From Bacteroidota bacterium (GTDB lineage: Bacteria > Bacteroidota > Bacteroidia > Bacteroidales > JAAUTT01): DNA of 64,000 nucleotides. Of the stretch, positions 1 to 9,156 are shown one piece after another. Within the stretch, counting starts at the first letter, position 1; the number at the start of each line of letters is the position of its first letter. Location of the stretch: the NCBI GenBank assembly GCA_023429135.1, contig JAEYWD010000019.1, forward strand, positions 39,671 to 103,670, given 5' to 3'. A program made the translations under genes and the position numbers. Below the pieces are notes generated by a model, which searched no databases, had not been told where the DNA came from, and was given only the letters and a program-made list of their open reading frames with translations.

Positions 1-954
1 TACTGTTTTACAAAAAACAAGGAATTTCTTAAAAACGAAGCTTATCCCGTAATGAAAGGAGCCGCTCAGTTTTGCCTGGATTGGATGGTGGAAGATAAAA
101 ACGGTAACCTGATCACTTCACCAGCCACTTCGCCAGAGGCGAAATATAAAACTCCTGATGGATATAAAGGTGCAACAATGTATGGAGGTAGTGCCGATTT
201 GGCTATGATCCGGGAACTTTTCATCCAATGCATCAAGGCTTCTAAAGAATTGGACACCGATCAGGAGTTTCGTTCGAAAGTTGAAACTGCTCTTTCCAAA
301 CTGTATCCTTATCAGATTGGCAAGACAGGCCATTTGCAGGAATGGTATTACGACTGGGAAGATGAAGATCCCAAACACCGGCACCAGTCGCATTTGTTCG
401 GATTATATCCTGGTCAGCATATTACTCCCGCTTTAACACCCGATTTGGCAAATGCATGCCGTAAAACCCTCGAGATTAAAGGCGATGAAACAACGGGATG
501 GTCGAAAGGCTGGCGCATAAATCTGTGGGCACGCTTATGGGACGGTAACCGTGCCTATAAAATGTATCGCGAATTGCTGAAATATGTCGATCCCGATGGT
601 TTACGAACCAATTATTCTGGTGGCGGCGGAACCTATCCCAATCTTTTCGATGCACATCCGCCTTTTCAGATCGATGGTAACTTTGGTGGCACGGCTGCGG
701 TTGCCGAAATGTTGCTGCAATCAACTGATGAAGAAATCCGTATCTTACCTGCCTTGCCCGATGTTTGGGCTTCAGGCTCTGTTTCAGGAATCTGCGCCCG
801 CGGTGGCTTTGAAATATCGATGACCTGGAACGATAAAAAGATTACCAAATTCCAGATACTTGCTAAAGCAGATGGAAAAGCCAATTTGATTTATGGCAAT
901 AACCGTAAGGAGCTAACTATGAAGAAAGGACAGAAGATGGAGGTTAAATGGTAA
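1..954 (+). CDS. GH95 alpha-L-fucosidase, 5'-truncated by the window edge
   Basis: The open frame runs in from base 1 (the first in-frame ATG is at 52, but upstream codons are also open), so the N-terminal part of the gene lies outside the window. The visible part is the catalytic (alpha/alpha)6 barrel and C-terminal beta domain of glycoside hydrolase family 95. Recognisable blocks are the TSPATSPE stretch early on, HRHQSHLFGLYPG, TGWSKGWRINLWARLWDG and HPPFQIDGNFGG. The last one and the Glu of the SPE block are the parts of the family that usually supply active-site acids (assignment from memory of the family). GH95 enzymes release alpha-L-fucose or alpha-L-galactose from glycans, normally in the periplasm. 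It reads towards the SusCD locus downstream and probably belongs to the same polysaccharide-utilisation locus. Confidence 0.93.
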   Translation, partial: YCFTKNKEFLKNEAYPVMKGAAQFCLDWMVEDKNGNLITSPATSPEAKYKTPDGYKGATMYGGSADLAMIRELFIQCIKASKELDTDQEFRSKVETALSKLYPYQIGKTGHLQEWYYDWEDEDPKHRHQSHLFGLYPGQHITPALTPDLANACRKTLEIKGDETTGWSKGWRINLWARLWDGNRAYKMYRELLKYVDPDGLRTNYSGGGGTYPNLFDAHPPFQIDGNFGGTAAVAEMLLQSTDEEIRILPALPDVWASGSVSGICARGGFEISMTWNDKKITKFQILAKADGKANLIYGNNRKELTMKKGQKMEVKW

Positions 955-989
955 AAATATCAACTATGGTATTTAAGAGATATGCCAGT

Positions 990-1409
990 TTAATTGAAAG
1001 GATTGATTATTGTAAGGCTGTTTTCAATAATTTGGCCGTTTTGCATATCCTCAGAATAGAGAATTTTGCAGTTACAGGATAATGCTGCAGAGATAATCAG
1101 AGAATCATAAAAAGAATAGTGATATTTTTCTGCAATTTTGCATGCACGTTCAATATTGTAAGGTTTATTCACATAAACATTAAAATCAGTATTTATTTCA
1201 TTTAATGTTGGTTCAATTTCACTCCAGGAATAACCAAACTTTTTATGCAGAGTATTGGCAATCTCTGTTAATACCTGTGTGCTGATATATGTATTAGTGG
1301 TGTCTGTTACCTTTAGTGCTTTTACTCTTTTCTCTGGTTCGTCTTCGGTAAAACAATTAACCAGGATATTTGTATCAATAAAAGAATTATCGTTCATTAG
1401 ATTCTTCAC
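990..1409 (-). CDS. PIN-domain ribonuclease toxin (VapC-like)
   Basis: 139 residues, the usual length of a VapC toxin. The PIN acidic residues are visible: D12 in FIDTNIL, E49 in LTEIANTL, D102 in SFYDSLIISAAL and D121 in YSEDMQNG; these bind the metal of the RNase site. The gene follows the 70-residue antitoxin gene and overlaps its 3' end. An internal ATG at 1397 (MNDNSF) overlaps the antitoxin stop by 11 bases and is an equally good start; the longest frame is given here. VapC enzymes cut tRNA or rRNA when freed from the antitoxin. It lies between the fucosidase and the sigma factor and is not an obvious part of glycan use. Confidence 0.85.
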   Translation of the reverse strand: MKNLMNDNSFIDTNILVNCFTEDEPEKRVKALKVTDTTNTYISTQVLTEIANTLHKKFGYSWSEIEPTLNEINTDFNVYVNKPYNIERACKIAEKYHYSFYDSLIISAALSCNCKILYSEDMQNGQIIENSLTIINPFN

Positions 1410-1599
1410 GATTGAATTTAAATCCTTTGGTTTTTAATTTGATCGCCGAAAAAGTTTTTTTGCTTTTGGAAGAAAATATAACGTCGTCTGAGGCCTCCTC
1501 TACAGTAAAGGCGATAACTTCTAATTGTTTACCAACATACTTGTCAGGTATTAGCAATGTAAGAATATTATTTTCAGCTTTAATAACCGTTCGTATCAT
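1387..1599 (-). CDS. Antitoxin of the VapBC-like pair
   Basis: A 70-residue protein starting MIRTVIKAENN with a short IPDKYVGKQLEVIAF segment resembling the N-terminal part of DUF2281/AbrB-like antitoxins of Bacteroidota, followed by a basic, probably unstructured tail that would wrap the toxin. It lies immediately upstream of the PIN gene on the same strand and overlaps it, the normal antitoxin-first order. The role is inferred mainly from context because the family resemblance is weak. A palindrome and promoter box directly upstream suggest self-repression. Confidence 0.7.
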   Translation of the reverse strand: MIRTVIKAENNILTLLIPDKYVGKQLEVIAFTVEEASDDVIFSSKSKKTFSAIKLKTKGFKFNREESNER

Positions 1600-1614
1600 C
1601 TTATCGCTTTTTGA

Positions 1615-1634
1615 TGAAATATTTCACAAATATA
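1615..1634 (-). promoter_or_regulatory. Toxin-antitoxin promoter and operator palindrome
   Basis: On the minus strand TATATTTG (complement of 1627-1634) fits the Bacteroidota -7 box TAnnTTTG. It is followed directly by the perfect 12-bp palindrome TGAAATATTTCA (1615-1626), which would cover the start of transcription, 16 to 27 bases before the antitoxin ATG. A palindrome in this place is what an autorepressing antitoxin would bind. The promoter and operator roles are inferred from position. Confidence 0.5.
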
Positions 1635-1879
1635 ATGCGATTCCATTGGAATTGATATGGAATAGGAGTGAAAATTGATGAAGCAATTGACTAATAGTAG
1701 TCTCATGTGTATTAATCAGGCAGCAGTTAAGAGCAGTAAAGTTATTCATCCTGACAAATTACCAAAGCTTCTTTTGTATACAAACGTTAGGGTTGCTTAA
1801 TTGTAAGTCCAAACCGGATACTGTAGCATCCCACATCGCAATAACTGTTTCAGTAAATAAATATTAGGTTTTGTTTTTG

Positions 1880-1887
1880 TATGTTTG
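1880..1887 (+). promoter_or_regulatory. Possible promoter -7 box of the sigma factor gene
   Basis: TATGTTTG matches the TAnnTTTG -7 consensus of Bacteroidota and sits 21 bases before the sigma-factor ATG, giving a leader of about 15 bases. No clear -33 TTTG element is seen at the usual spacing. The rest of the 1600-1908 gap shows no gene. Confidence 0.35.
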
Positions 1888-1908
1888 TAGGCCATAAGTT
1901 GTTATTCA

Positions 1909-2502
1909 ATGTCCGAAAAGCATCAAGCATCAATTTCTACCTTACCAGGCAAAGGAGATAAAGAATCCTTTAATATTTTATTTAAACGATTTTATCCCCG
2001 GCTTACCGCCTATGCCTGCTTGTTTTTGGAACCACAGGCTGCCGAAGATATGGTTCAGGATATGTTTGTATACCTTTGGGAACATTCGGGAGAAATAACA
2101 ATACATACATCCCTTGAAGCTTATTTGTTCAAAGCAATTTACCAAAGGTGCATGAACAGTTTAAAACAGCATAAAACAAGGGATTATCACCACAAACTTA
2201 TTGAAGATTATTTGGTGGAATTTGAAGTCCGGTTATTAGATCCCGACACTAACGAATCCATCCGTAAGCTTTTTATGGAAGAGCTTAAAGACGAAATTAA
2301 AGCTGCTATTGACTCACTTCCTGAAAAATGCCGTGAGGTTTTTATGCTGAGTTATATTTACGATTTGAAAAACAAGGAAATAAGTGAAGTTTTGTCCATA
2401 TCGCTCAGTACAGTGGAAAATCATATTTACAATGCATTGAAGGTATTACGGAAAAAGTTGGCCAAGCATGCTCATTTGATTGCTATTTTATTTCCCTTAT
2501 AA
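1909..2502 (+). CDS. ECF RNA polymerase sigma factor, FecI-like
   Basis: 197 residues with a sigma-70 region 2 (LFKRFYPRLTAYACLFLEPQAAEDMVQDMFVYLWE, about residues 24-60 in part) and a region 4 helix-turn-helix near the C-terminus (LPEKCREVFMLSYIYDLKNKEISEVLSISLSTVENHI). This is the Bacteroides-type ECF family that is normally held by a FecR anti-sigma factor. The FecR gene follows after 136 bases, then SusC and SusD, so it should direct polymerase to this polysaccharide-utilisation locus. There is no extra domain and the length is normal. Confidence 0.95.
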   Translation: MSEKHQASISTLPGKGDKESFNILFKRFYPRLTAYACLFLEPQAAEDMVQDMFVYLWEHSGEITIHTSLEAYLFKAIYQRCMNSLKQHKTRDYHHKLIEDYLVEFEVRLLDPDTNESIRKLFMEELKDEIKAAIDSLPEKCREVFMLSYIYDLKNKEISEVLSISLSTVENHIYNALKVLRKKLAKHAHLIAILFPL

Positions 2503-2638
2503 AAACCTGTTAATTAATAGTATAGGCATAACTCCCAAACCTCTGCTTCCTGAGATATAAATTTTTATTAAAATTTTAAAAAATCACTTAGGTGTTTTTG
2601 TTTTCTCAATTGTCAAACTATCGTAACACAAATAGAAT

Positions 2639-3625
2639 ATGCCCGGATTTAACGAAGAGCTGATAATAAAGTATTTGGATAACTCCATTTCGGAGAGCGA
2701 GGAAGAGCTTCTTTTGGAGTGGCTTAAGGAGGCTGATGAGAACAGGGAGATATTTTTGACCTGTAAGAAAATTTATGCTTCACGTAAAATACGGCACTAT
2801 TCCACTCCTGTTGTTTTGGATCAGGCACTTCAGCGGTTCAACAGCCGTATTGAAACGGATCAGGAATCAAAGGAACCAAATTTGTTGTTGCGCATAAGCC
2901 GGTATGCTGCCATTTTTATATTAGCAGTAGCAATCCCGTATTTTCTTTGGCTAACCCTTCATACTCCAAAAACCATATATCAAACTGTTGTTGTAAATAA
3001 TTCGGAACCTGTTCAAAAGATTACTCTGCCCGACGGTTCCCAGGTCTGGGTTAATAATAACAGTTCTTTTACTTATCCTGAAACATTTGGGGACAAGAAC
3101 AGGGAGGTTACTATCAATGGGGAAGCTTTTTTTGAGGTAAAGACAGATTCGCTTCATCCCTTTATTGTTAAAACCAATGAAATGCACGTGAAAGTATATG
3201 GTACATCTTTTAACGTAAATACCAAAACCAGCGATAACACTATTAAAACGGCTCTTGTTACAGGACGGGTATCTATAAATGATATTCATGGCAACAATTT
3301 GGTGATGCTGCTCCCGGGACAACTCGCTACATTTAGCGCCAGCAATGGAAATGTAGTTGTGGCAAAGGTGAATACTGATGTTTATACGCTGTGGAGGAAA
3401 GGAATGGTGGTTTTTGATAAGGCCACTCTTTGTGAAATAACTGATAAGATATCAGAGCTTTATAATGTTCATATCACAATTAACTCTTCATCGAAACTGG
3501 AGAACAAAATCAATTTTGTATTCAGAAAGACACAGCCCCTGGATACTGTAATGGAAATGCTGGGTTTTGTAGCTCCTATTAAATTTAAAATTTATGAAAA
3601 TCAGATATATATAAAGGCTATTTAG
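2639..3625 (+). CDS. FecR-family anti-sigma factor
   Basis: 328 residues: a cytoplasmic N-terminal part (about 1-88) that should bind the sigma factor, one membrane helix around residues 91-108 (YAAIFILAVAIPYFLWLTL), a periplasmic FecR domain (about 115-215, with the PDGSQVWVNNNSSFTYPE and GEAFFEV motifs) and a C-terminal DUF4974 domain (about 250-326). It links the STN domain of SusC in the outer membrane to the ECF sigma factor encoded upstream. Gene order sigma - FecR - SusC - SusD is the classical arrangement for this control circuit. Confidence 0.95.
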   Translation: MPGFNEELIIKYLDNSISESEEELLLEWLKEADENREIFLTCKKIYASRKIRHYSTPVVLDQALQRFNSRIETDQESKEPNLLLRISRYAAIFILAVAIPYFLWLTLHTPKTIYQTVVVNNSEPVQKITLPDGSQVWVNNNSSFTYPETFGDKNREVTINGEAFFEVKTDSLHPFIVKTNEMHVKVYGTSFNVNTKTSDNTIKTALVTGRVSINDIHGNNLVMLLPGQLATFSASNGNVVVAKVNTDVYTLWRKGMVVFDKATLCEITDKISELYNVHITINSSSKLENKINFVFRKTQPLDTVMEMLGFVAPIKFKIYENQIYIKAI

Positions 3626-3698
3626 AGAGATTCTTATATTTCAGATTAATAACTAACTATTTAAAAAAAATAAAATATGGATCCCTGATCAAAAAAAA

Positions 3699-3727
3699 TC
3701 GGGAAAATGTTACCAGCATTTCCCCGA
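3699..3727 (+). other. Stem-loop in the FecR-SusC spacer
   Basis: Two 11-base arms, TCGGGAAAATG (3699-3709) and CATTTCCCCGA (3717-3727), pair with one mismatch around a 7-base loop. It lies in the 159-base leader before susC and could be an attenuator, a processing site or a weak terminator that separates regulator and transporter transcript levels. There is no T-run right after it, so a simple terminator is less likely. Confidence 0.45.
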
Positions 3728-3784
3728 TACATCCGACTCAATTAAACACTTGCGAAGTATCACTAATTAAATCTTTTCAAAAAT

Positions 3785-6700
3785 ATGAAAAAAATATGTT
3801 TGAAAGCTAAAGCTTTTGACAAGCAGCTACTACAAAAACTTTTAATTATGTCAAAACTAAGTTTGCTTTTATTTGCATGTTCTGTTTTTACAATACATGC
3901 AGAAACCTCCTATTCACAGCAGGTAAAGTTAAACCTTGAGATGAAAAACGCATCTCTGACTGATCTTATCTATGCCATTAAAAATCAGACCGACTTTGAA
4001 TTTGCCTACGACACCAATCTGGAATCGTTGGTGTTAGACAAAGTATCCATTAATGCAAAAAACGAGCAGATAGAGAAGGTGCTGGCTTCGATTCTTAAAG
4101 GTACAGATATTGATTTTAAGGTTTTCGATAAAATAATCCTATTATCGAAGAGCAAAGTTAAGATCACTCCTGGCCTGGAAAACTCAATTGCAGTCCAGCA
4201 ACAGCAAATAACAGGAACTATCAGCGATGCCTCTACCGGCGAACCCCTTCCCGGAGTTAATATTACTGTTGAAGGTACAACGCTGGGAACTGTTTCGGAC
4301 GAAAACGGACGGTATACTATCAATGTTCCGTCTGCAAATTCGGTGCTGGTCTTTTCTTTTGTCGGTTATGTTTCCGAGAAAGCAGAAACCCGGGATAAAT
4401 CAGTTATCGATGTAAAACTTACTGCCGATATTAAAAGTCTAGAAGAAGTTGTGGTGGTAGGTTATGGTACTCAAAAAAGCGCTACCCTTACAGGTTCAGT
4501 ATCCGAGGTAAAAGGTAAAGAATTTATAAAAAGCCCGCAGCCCAATGTTTCCAACTCCCTTGCTGGTAGAGTGTCGGGTGTTATTGCCAATAACAGGAGT
4601 GGTGAACCCGGATACGACGGATCTACCTACTATATCCGTGGTATGTCCACCACCGGGAATAACGATGTTTTGGTTGTTATCGACGGAGTACCCGGTCAGA
4701 TTGGTGGTCTGGACAGGTTAGATCCCAATGATATTGCCACTATAACAGTACTGAAAGATGCCTCGGCCGCTGTTTACGGCAGTCGCGCGGCAAACGGAGC
4801 GATTCTCATTACAACTAAACGTGGTGCTACCGGTAAACCTGTTTTATCTTACAGTTTTAATCAGGGTTTTTCGCAACCCACCAGGTTGCCTGGAATGGCC
4901 GATGCTTCTACGTATGCCACTATTCGTAACGAAATTGAATATTACAACAATAAAGCCGGGGGTATGAATCAGGTTTACAGTAATGAGGAGATTCAAAAGT
5001 TCCGCGATGGTTCCGACCCTCTCAATTATCCGAATACCGACTGGCAAAAAGAAACCCTTAAAAAGTTCGCTGTTCAGAATCAGCACAGCCTTTCAATAGC
5101 AGGGGGTACCGAACAGGTGAAATACTTTGCCTCTATCGGAACTTTGTATCAGGATGGGATATATAAGAAGGGCGTTACCAATTACAGACAATATAACGTA
5201 AGAACCAATGTAGATGCAAATATTACCAGACGCTTAAAAGTAGGGCTTAACCTGTCGGGACGTCAGGAAGATCGTAAGTTTCCAATCAGTAGTGCCGGAA
5301 ATATATTCCGTTCCATTTATAGGGCCTATCCTACCTTACAGGGTACATATCCCAATGGGTTGCCTTCAACAGGTATTGAAAACAACAATCCGGTTGTTCT
5401 GGTAACCGATTTGGGTGGTACTGTTAAAAATCCAACCTATATTATTAACGGAAGTTTAAAAGGGCGTTACGATATTCCATTTGTTGAGGGATTGTCGTTT
5501 GAAGCCATGTTGGCTGCCGATAAATCGTTTAACTTCAATAAATCGTTTAACACGCCATATTCCCTTTATAATTATAATAAATCTACCGGGTCATATGATA
5601 AGGTGGTTACCGGAGGCTCTTCAGGCAAAGCACGCCTGGATCAATCGCAGGACAATATTTCGCTTGTAACCTCTAATATTCGGTTAAATTACGAAAAGCA
5701 GTTTGGCAAGCACTCCATCAATTCATTCTTTATTTATGAGCAGAGTGCACGCAAACAAGAATATTTCTCTGGTATGAGGCTGAATTATCCTACAACTCAA
5801 ACACCTGAATTATCGCAAGGTGGTTCTGCTGCTACAGATAAAGATAACTCCGGATGGAGTTCGGAATTTACCCGTAGAAGTTACATAGGTAAGCTGGCAT
5901 ACAATTTTAGCGAAAAATACTTGCTCGAGGCTCAGTTCAGGGTTGATGGCTCATCCATATTTCCAGAGGGGAAACAATACGGTTTTTTCCCATCAGTTTC
6001 TGCAGGATGGCGTATTTCGGAAGAAGGATGGTTCAAGAACAATATCTCTTTCTTTGACCAGTTGAAACTAAGGGTTTCGTACGGCGTTTTAGGTAATGAT
6101 AATGTGAATCCATTCCAGTTCTATAACAACTATTCGTTTGTAAACAGTTATGTAATAGGTACTGAAATACATCCCGGTATCGACCTGGTTAAACTTGCAA
6201 ACCCAAATATTACCTGGGAAAAAGCTAAAAAGCTGGATATCGGTTTTAATGCCAATTTTTTACAAAATTTCTCGGCTGAGTTCATCTATTTTAAACAGCA
6301 GAGATCAGATATTCTTGCTGCGAGAAATGCTTCTATTCCTGGTACCTCAGGTATTGTTAACCCTTTTAATGATGGAAGTTCTTCGTATACTACGCTGGTT
6401 CCATCCGAAAACTTTGGAAAAGTAAACAACAATGGTTTTGAAGTTTCTCTCGGGTACAGCAAAAAAGGCAATTTCTCTTACAACTTTGGTGTTAATGCTA
6501 CTTATGCAAAAAGCGAGATAATTGATATAGATGAAGCTTCGGGTGTTTTAAGTCATCAGAAACAAACCGGCCGTCCGTTGAACACTTCCTTGCTTTACAA
6601 GGCTATCGGTATTTTCCGTACAGAGGGAGACCTGAACAAATATCCTCACCTGGCTAATGCACAACTGGGCGACCTTATTCTGGAAGATTATACAAAAGAT

Positions 6701-7219
6701 GGTAAAATTACAGCCGATGACATGGTAAGGTCCGATTATGGCAATGTTCCGGAATTAGTTTACGGTATAAATATGGGAGCTGCATGGAAAAGTATTGATG
6801 TTTCCCTGATATTCACAGGTCAGTCCAGGGTGAGGAATTATGTTTTATTTGAATCGGGTAACATTGGTAATTTTTATAGCTCCTGGGCCGATAACCGTTG
6901 GTCGCCGGCTAATACAGAAGGTTCGTACCCGCGGGTGGATACTCGTGCCTCTTCTTCTATCAATGGCGGCTTGAATCCGAATACTTTCTGGTTCGATAAC
7001 TCATCCTTTATCCGTTTAAAAAACATTTCGGTTGGTTACACCCTGCCTGAAAGCCTTATCTCGCGTATAAATCTTTCCAGTGCCAGGATTTATATTAATG
7101 CCTTCAATCTCTTTACTCTAACCAAGGTAAAAGATTATGATCCGGAAGGAAACAGCTCGAGCGGGCAATTCTATCCACAACAAAGGATATATAATATAGG
7201 CCTTAATGTTAATTTTTAA
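3785..7219 (+). CDS. susC: SusC/RagA-family TonB-dependent glycan transporter with STN domain
   Basis: 1144 residues. After a signal peptide (to about residue 40) comes an STN domain (about 47-118, VKLNLEMKNASLTDLIYAIKN and following), then a carboxypeptidase-regulatory-like domain (about 143-212, ITGTISDASTGEPLPGVNI), the plug that opens with LEEVVVVGYGTQ, and a 22-strand barrel ending in an aromatic-rich NIGLNVNF. It imports oligosaccharides through the outer membrane using TonB energy together with the SusD lid encoded next. The STN domain is the part that talks to FecR, so this SusC is both transporter and sensor. The symbol is used in the family sense; the substrate is unknown. Confidence 0.97.
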   Translation: MKKICLKAKAFDKQLLQKLLIMSKLSLLLFACSVFTIHAETSYSQQVKLNLEMKNASLTDLIYAIKNQTDFEFAYDTNLESLVLDKVSINAKNEQIEKVLASILKGTDIDFKVFDKIILLSKSKVKITPGLENSIAVQQQQITGTISDASTGEPLPGVNITVEGTTLGTVSDENGRYTINVPSANSVLVFSFVGYVSEKAETRDKSVIDVKLTADIKSLEEVVVVGYGTQKSATLTGSVSEVKGKEFIKSPQPNVSNSLAGRVSGVIANNRSGEPGYDGSTYYIRGMSTTGNNDVLVVIDGVPGQIGGLDRLDPNDIATITVLKDASAAVYGSRAANGAILITTKRGATGKPVLSYSFNQGFSQPTRLPGMADASTYATIRNEIEYYNNKAGGMNQVYSNEEIQKFRDGSDPLNYPNTDWQKETLKKFAVQNQHSLSIAGGTEQVKYFASIGTLYQDGIYKKGVTNYRQYNVRTNVDANITRRLKVGLNLSGRQEDRKFPISSAGNIFRSIYRAYPTLQGTYPNGLPSTGIENNNPVVLVTDLGGTVKNPTYIINGSLKGRYDIPFVEGLSFEAMLAADKSFNFNKSFNTPYSLYNYNKSTGSYDKVVTGGSSGKARLDQSQDNISLVTSNIRLNYEKQFGKHSINSFFIYEQSARKQEYFSGMRLNYPTTQTPELSQGGSAATDKDNSGWSSEFTRRSYIGKLAYNFSEKYLLEAQFRVDGSSIFPEGKQYGFFPSVSAGWRISEEGWFKNNISFFDQLKLRVSYGVLGNDNVNPFQFYNNYSFVNSYVIGTEIHPGIDLVKLANPNITWEKAKKLDIGFNANFLQNFSAEFIYFKQQRSDILAARNASIPGTSGIVNPFNDGSSSYTTLVPSENFGKVNNNGFEVSLGYSKKGNFSYNFGVNATYAKSEIIDIDEASGVLSHQKQTGRPLNTSLLYKAIGIFRTEGDLNKYPHLANAQLGDLILEDYTKDGKITADDMVRSDYGNVPELVYGINMGAAWKSIDVSLIFTGQSRVRNYVLFESGNIGNFYSSWADNRWSPANTEGSYPRVDTRASSSINGGLNPNTFWFDNSSFIRLKNISVGYTLPESLISRINLSSARIYINAFNLFTLTKVKDYDPEGNSSSGQFYPQQRIYNIGLNVNF

Positions 7220-7319
7220 ACTGCTGAAAAATGAGTGTCCAGAATTCCGCAACCCTTTGGAAATAAGATGGGCATTTGCTTTCGGGTTTACAGACTTTTA
7301 ACTTTAAAATTTTGAACAA

Positions 7320-8999
7320 ATGAAACTAATAAAAAGAATATTGATTGCAGTACTTGGAGTGATTGCAATCACTGCCTGCGATAAAGATTTTCTGAACAAT
7401 TCTGCAACCGACAGAATTTCGGACCAGGCTTTGGTTGGAGATTCATCACTTTTCGAAGACTTTGTGATAAACAGGTATATGAGTGTTCGTTTGACCAATA
7501 AAGAAGCTGAAGGTACTCCTCCGGGCTTTGGTCGTGGTTTTGAATACGCTATGTTCAGTTCACTTACCGACGAATCAATTTATAATAACGATGACGATAC
7601 ATGGTTAATCCAGCGGGGCCAGTTGTCGCCCGAAAACACAGGTATTGCAGGTACACTCTGGAGCAGAAGTTACCGCAGTATTCGCGAATGTAATTATGTA
7701 CTGAAGCACATCGGTGAAGTAGCTATGAGCCAAACAGGCAAAAACAGGTTAACAGCCGAGTTGAAGTTCATCAGGGCTTTTCGATATCACGATTTGCTAC
7801 GTAACTATGGAAAAGCAGTTCTCCTTGGCGATACGGTTTATAGCCTCGGCAGCGACCTTACCACTGGTTCTCTTTTTACCCGTGCCAGTATTGTCGATGT
7901 GGTTAATTACATTGTAGCCCAGTTGGATGAGGCAGCTAACGGACTTCCTTTAACCAACGATAATGCTAACTGGAAATTAGGCCGTGCAACCCAAGGAGCC
8001 GCGCTTGCATTAAAATCGAGAGTGCTGTTGTATGCTGCCAGTCCGCTTTACAACGCTTCAACCTGGCAAAAAGCTGCAGAGGCCGCTAAAGCTGTAATGG
8101 ACCTGAGCAAGAATAATGGGGAAATGTATAAGATCGTAAGTGATTACGACGCTTTATTCCTTAATCAGAACGATAAGGAAATTATTTTTGAAAGGCTTTA
8201 TACTTTTAAAGCAAGACATGTATGTCTCGAAATTTCCAACGGGCCGAACGGTTACGGAGCATGGGGCGGTAATACTCCGCTTCAGAATATGGTAGATGCA
8301 TACGAAATGAATAATGGTAAACCAATTGACGATCCTACATCGGGCTATAATCCTCAGGATCCGTATAATAACAGGGATCCTCGTTTTTATGCCACTATTC
8401 TTTATAATGGTGCCCAATACCGTGGTAGACAATACGAAACTTTCCTTCCAGGTGGTTTGGACAGCAAGGACGGAAAAGATAACTGGAACACCTCAAAAAC
8501 AGGCTATAACCTGAGGAAGTTTATGGATGATAATAATCCGATAGATAACCCCTGGGATGTGGCAGGTTTACAACCATGGATCTATTTTCGCTATGCTGAG
8601 ATTCTGCTTAACTACGCCGAAGCTCAGAACGAAGCTTCAGGACCCGATGTATCTGTTTACGACGCGGTCAACACAGTTAGGAGAAGGGCAGGAATGCCAG
8701 ACTTACCCGAAGGTTTAACAAAGGATGAGATGAGAACCCGAATCAGGAGGGAACGCCAGGTAGAACTTGCTTTTGAGGAACATCGTTTTTATGATGTCCG
8801 TCGGTGGAAAGTTGCGGAAGTAACGGAAAATGTACCTGCTTATGGCATAACTATTACAAAGTCGAACGGTGCATATACCTATGCAAATAAAGTAGCCCTC
8901 GATGGCCGTAAGTTTGAGCAAAAGCACTATTGGTTGCCTATCCCTCGTGCCGAAATTCTCTCATCGAACAACAAGTTGGAACAAAATCCTGGATATTAA
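7320..8999 (+). CDS. susD: SusD/RagB-family glycan-binding lipoprotein
   Basis: 559 residues. A short signal peptide ends at the lipobox ITAC (C20), which places the protein on the cell surface. The N-terminal TPR-like helices (NNSATDRISDQAL, GTLWSRSYRSIRECNYVLKHI, ELKFIRAFRYHDLLRNYG) and the C-terminal SusD signature (YFRYAEILLNYAEAQNEA, RRERQVELAFEEHRFYDVRRW, HYWLPIPRAEI) are clear. It forms the lid of the SusC transporter and captures the glycan. It follows susC by 100 bases and is certainly co-transcribed. The symbol is used in the family sense. Confidence 0.97.
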   Translation: MKLIKRILIAVLGVIAITACDKDFLNNSATDRISDQALVGDSSLFEDFVINRYMSVRLTNKEAEGTPPGFGRGFEYAMFSSLTDESIYNNDDDTWLIQRGQLSPENTGIAGTLWSRSYRSIRECNYVLKHIGEVAMSQTGKNRLTAELKFIRAFRYHDLLRNYGKAVLLGDTVYSLGSDLTTGSLFTRASIVDVVNYIVAQLDEAANGLPLTNDNANWKLGRATQGAALALKSRVLLYAASPLYNASTWQKAAEAAKAVMDLSKNNGEMYKIVSDYDALFLNQNDKEIIFERLYTFKARHVCLEISNGPNGYGAWGGNTPLQNMVDAYEMNNGKPIDDPTSGYNPQDPYNNRDPRFYATILYNGAQYRGRQYETFLPGGLDSKDGKDNWNTSKTGYNLRKFMDDNNPIDNPWDVAGLQPWIYFRYAEILLNYAEAQNEASGPDVSVYDAVNTVRRRAGMPDLPEGLTKDEMRTRIRRERQVELAFEEHRFYDVRRWKVAEVTENVPAYGITITKSNGAYTYANKVALDGRKFEQKHYWLPIPRAEILSSNNKLEQNPGY

Positions 9000-9012
9000 T
9001 TCTTTTATTATA

Positions 9013-9042
9013 AAGAGGCTGTGGAAAGAGCCACAGCCTCTT
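9013..9042 (+). terminator. Strong stem-loop between susD and the GH30 gene
   Basis: A perfect 12-bp stem (AAGAGGCTGTGG, 9013-9024, with CCACAGCCTCTT, 9031-9042) and a 6-base loop start 13 bases after the susD stop. Only two Ts end the stem and no T-run follows, so it may be a partial terminator or a 3'-end-stabilising hairpin that lowers expression of the GH30 gene relative to susCD. Confidence 0.6.
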
Positions 9043-9156
9043 AACTGTTAAATGCAGGCAGACATTAATTCCTGCAACACGGATTTTACTAAAACCTGAG
9101 TTAATTATAGTTTTGCAGATATAAAGCATTGACCCAAATAGAAATAAAAAAATAAA

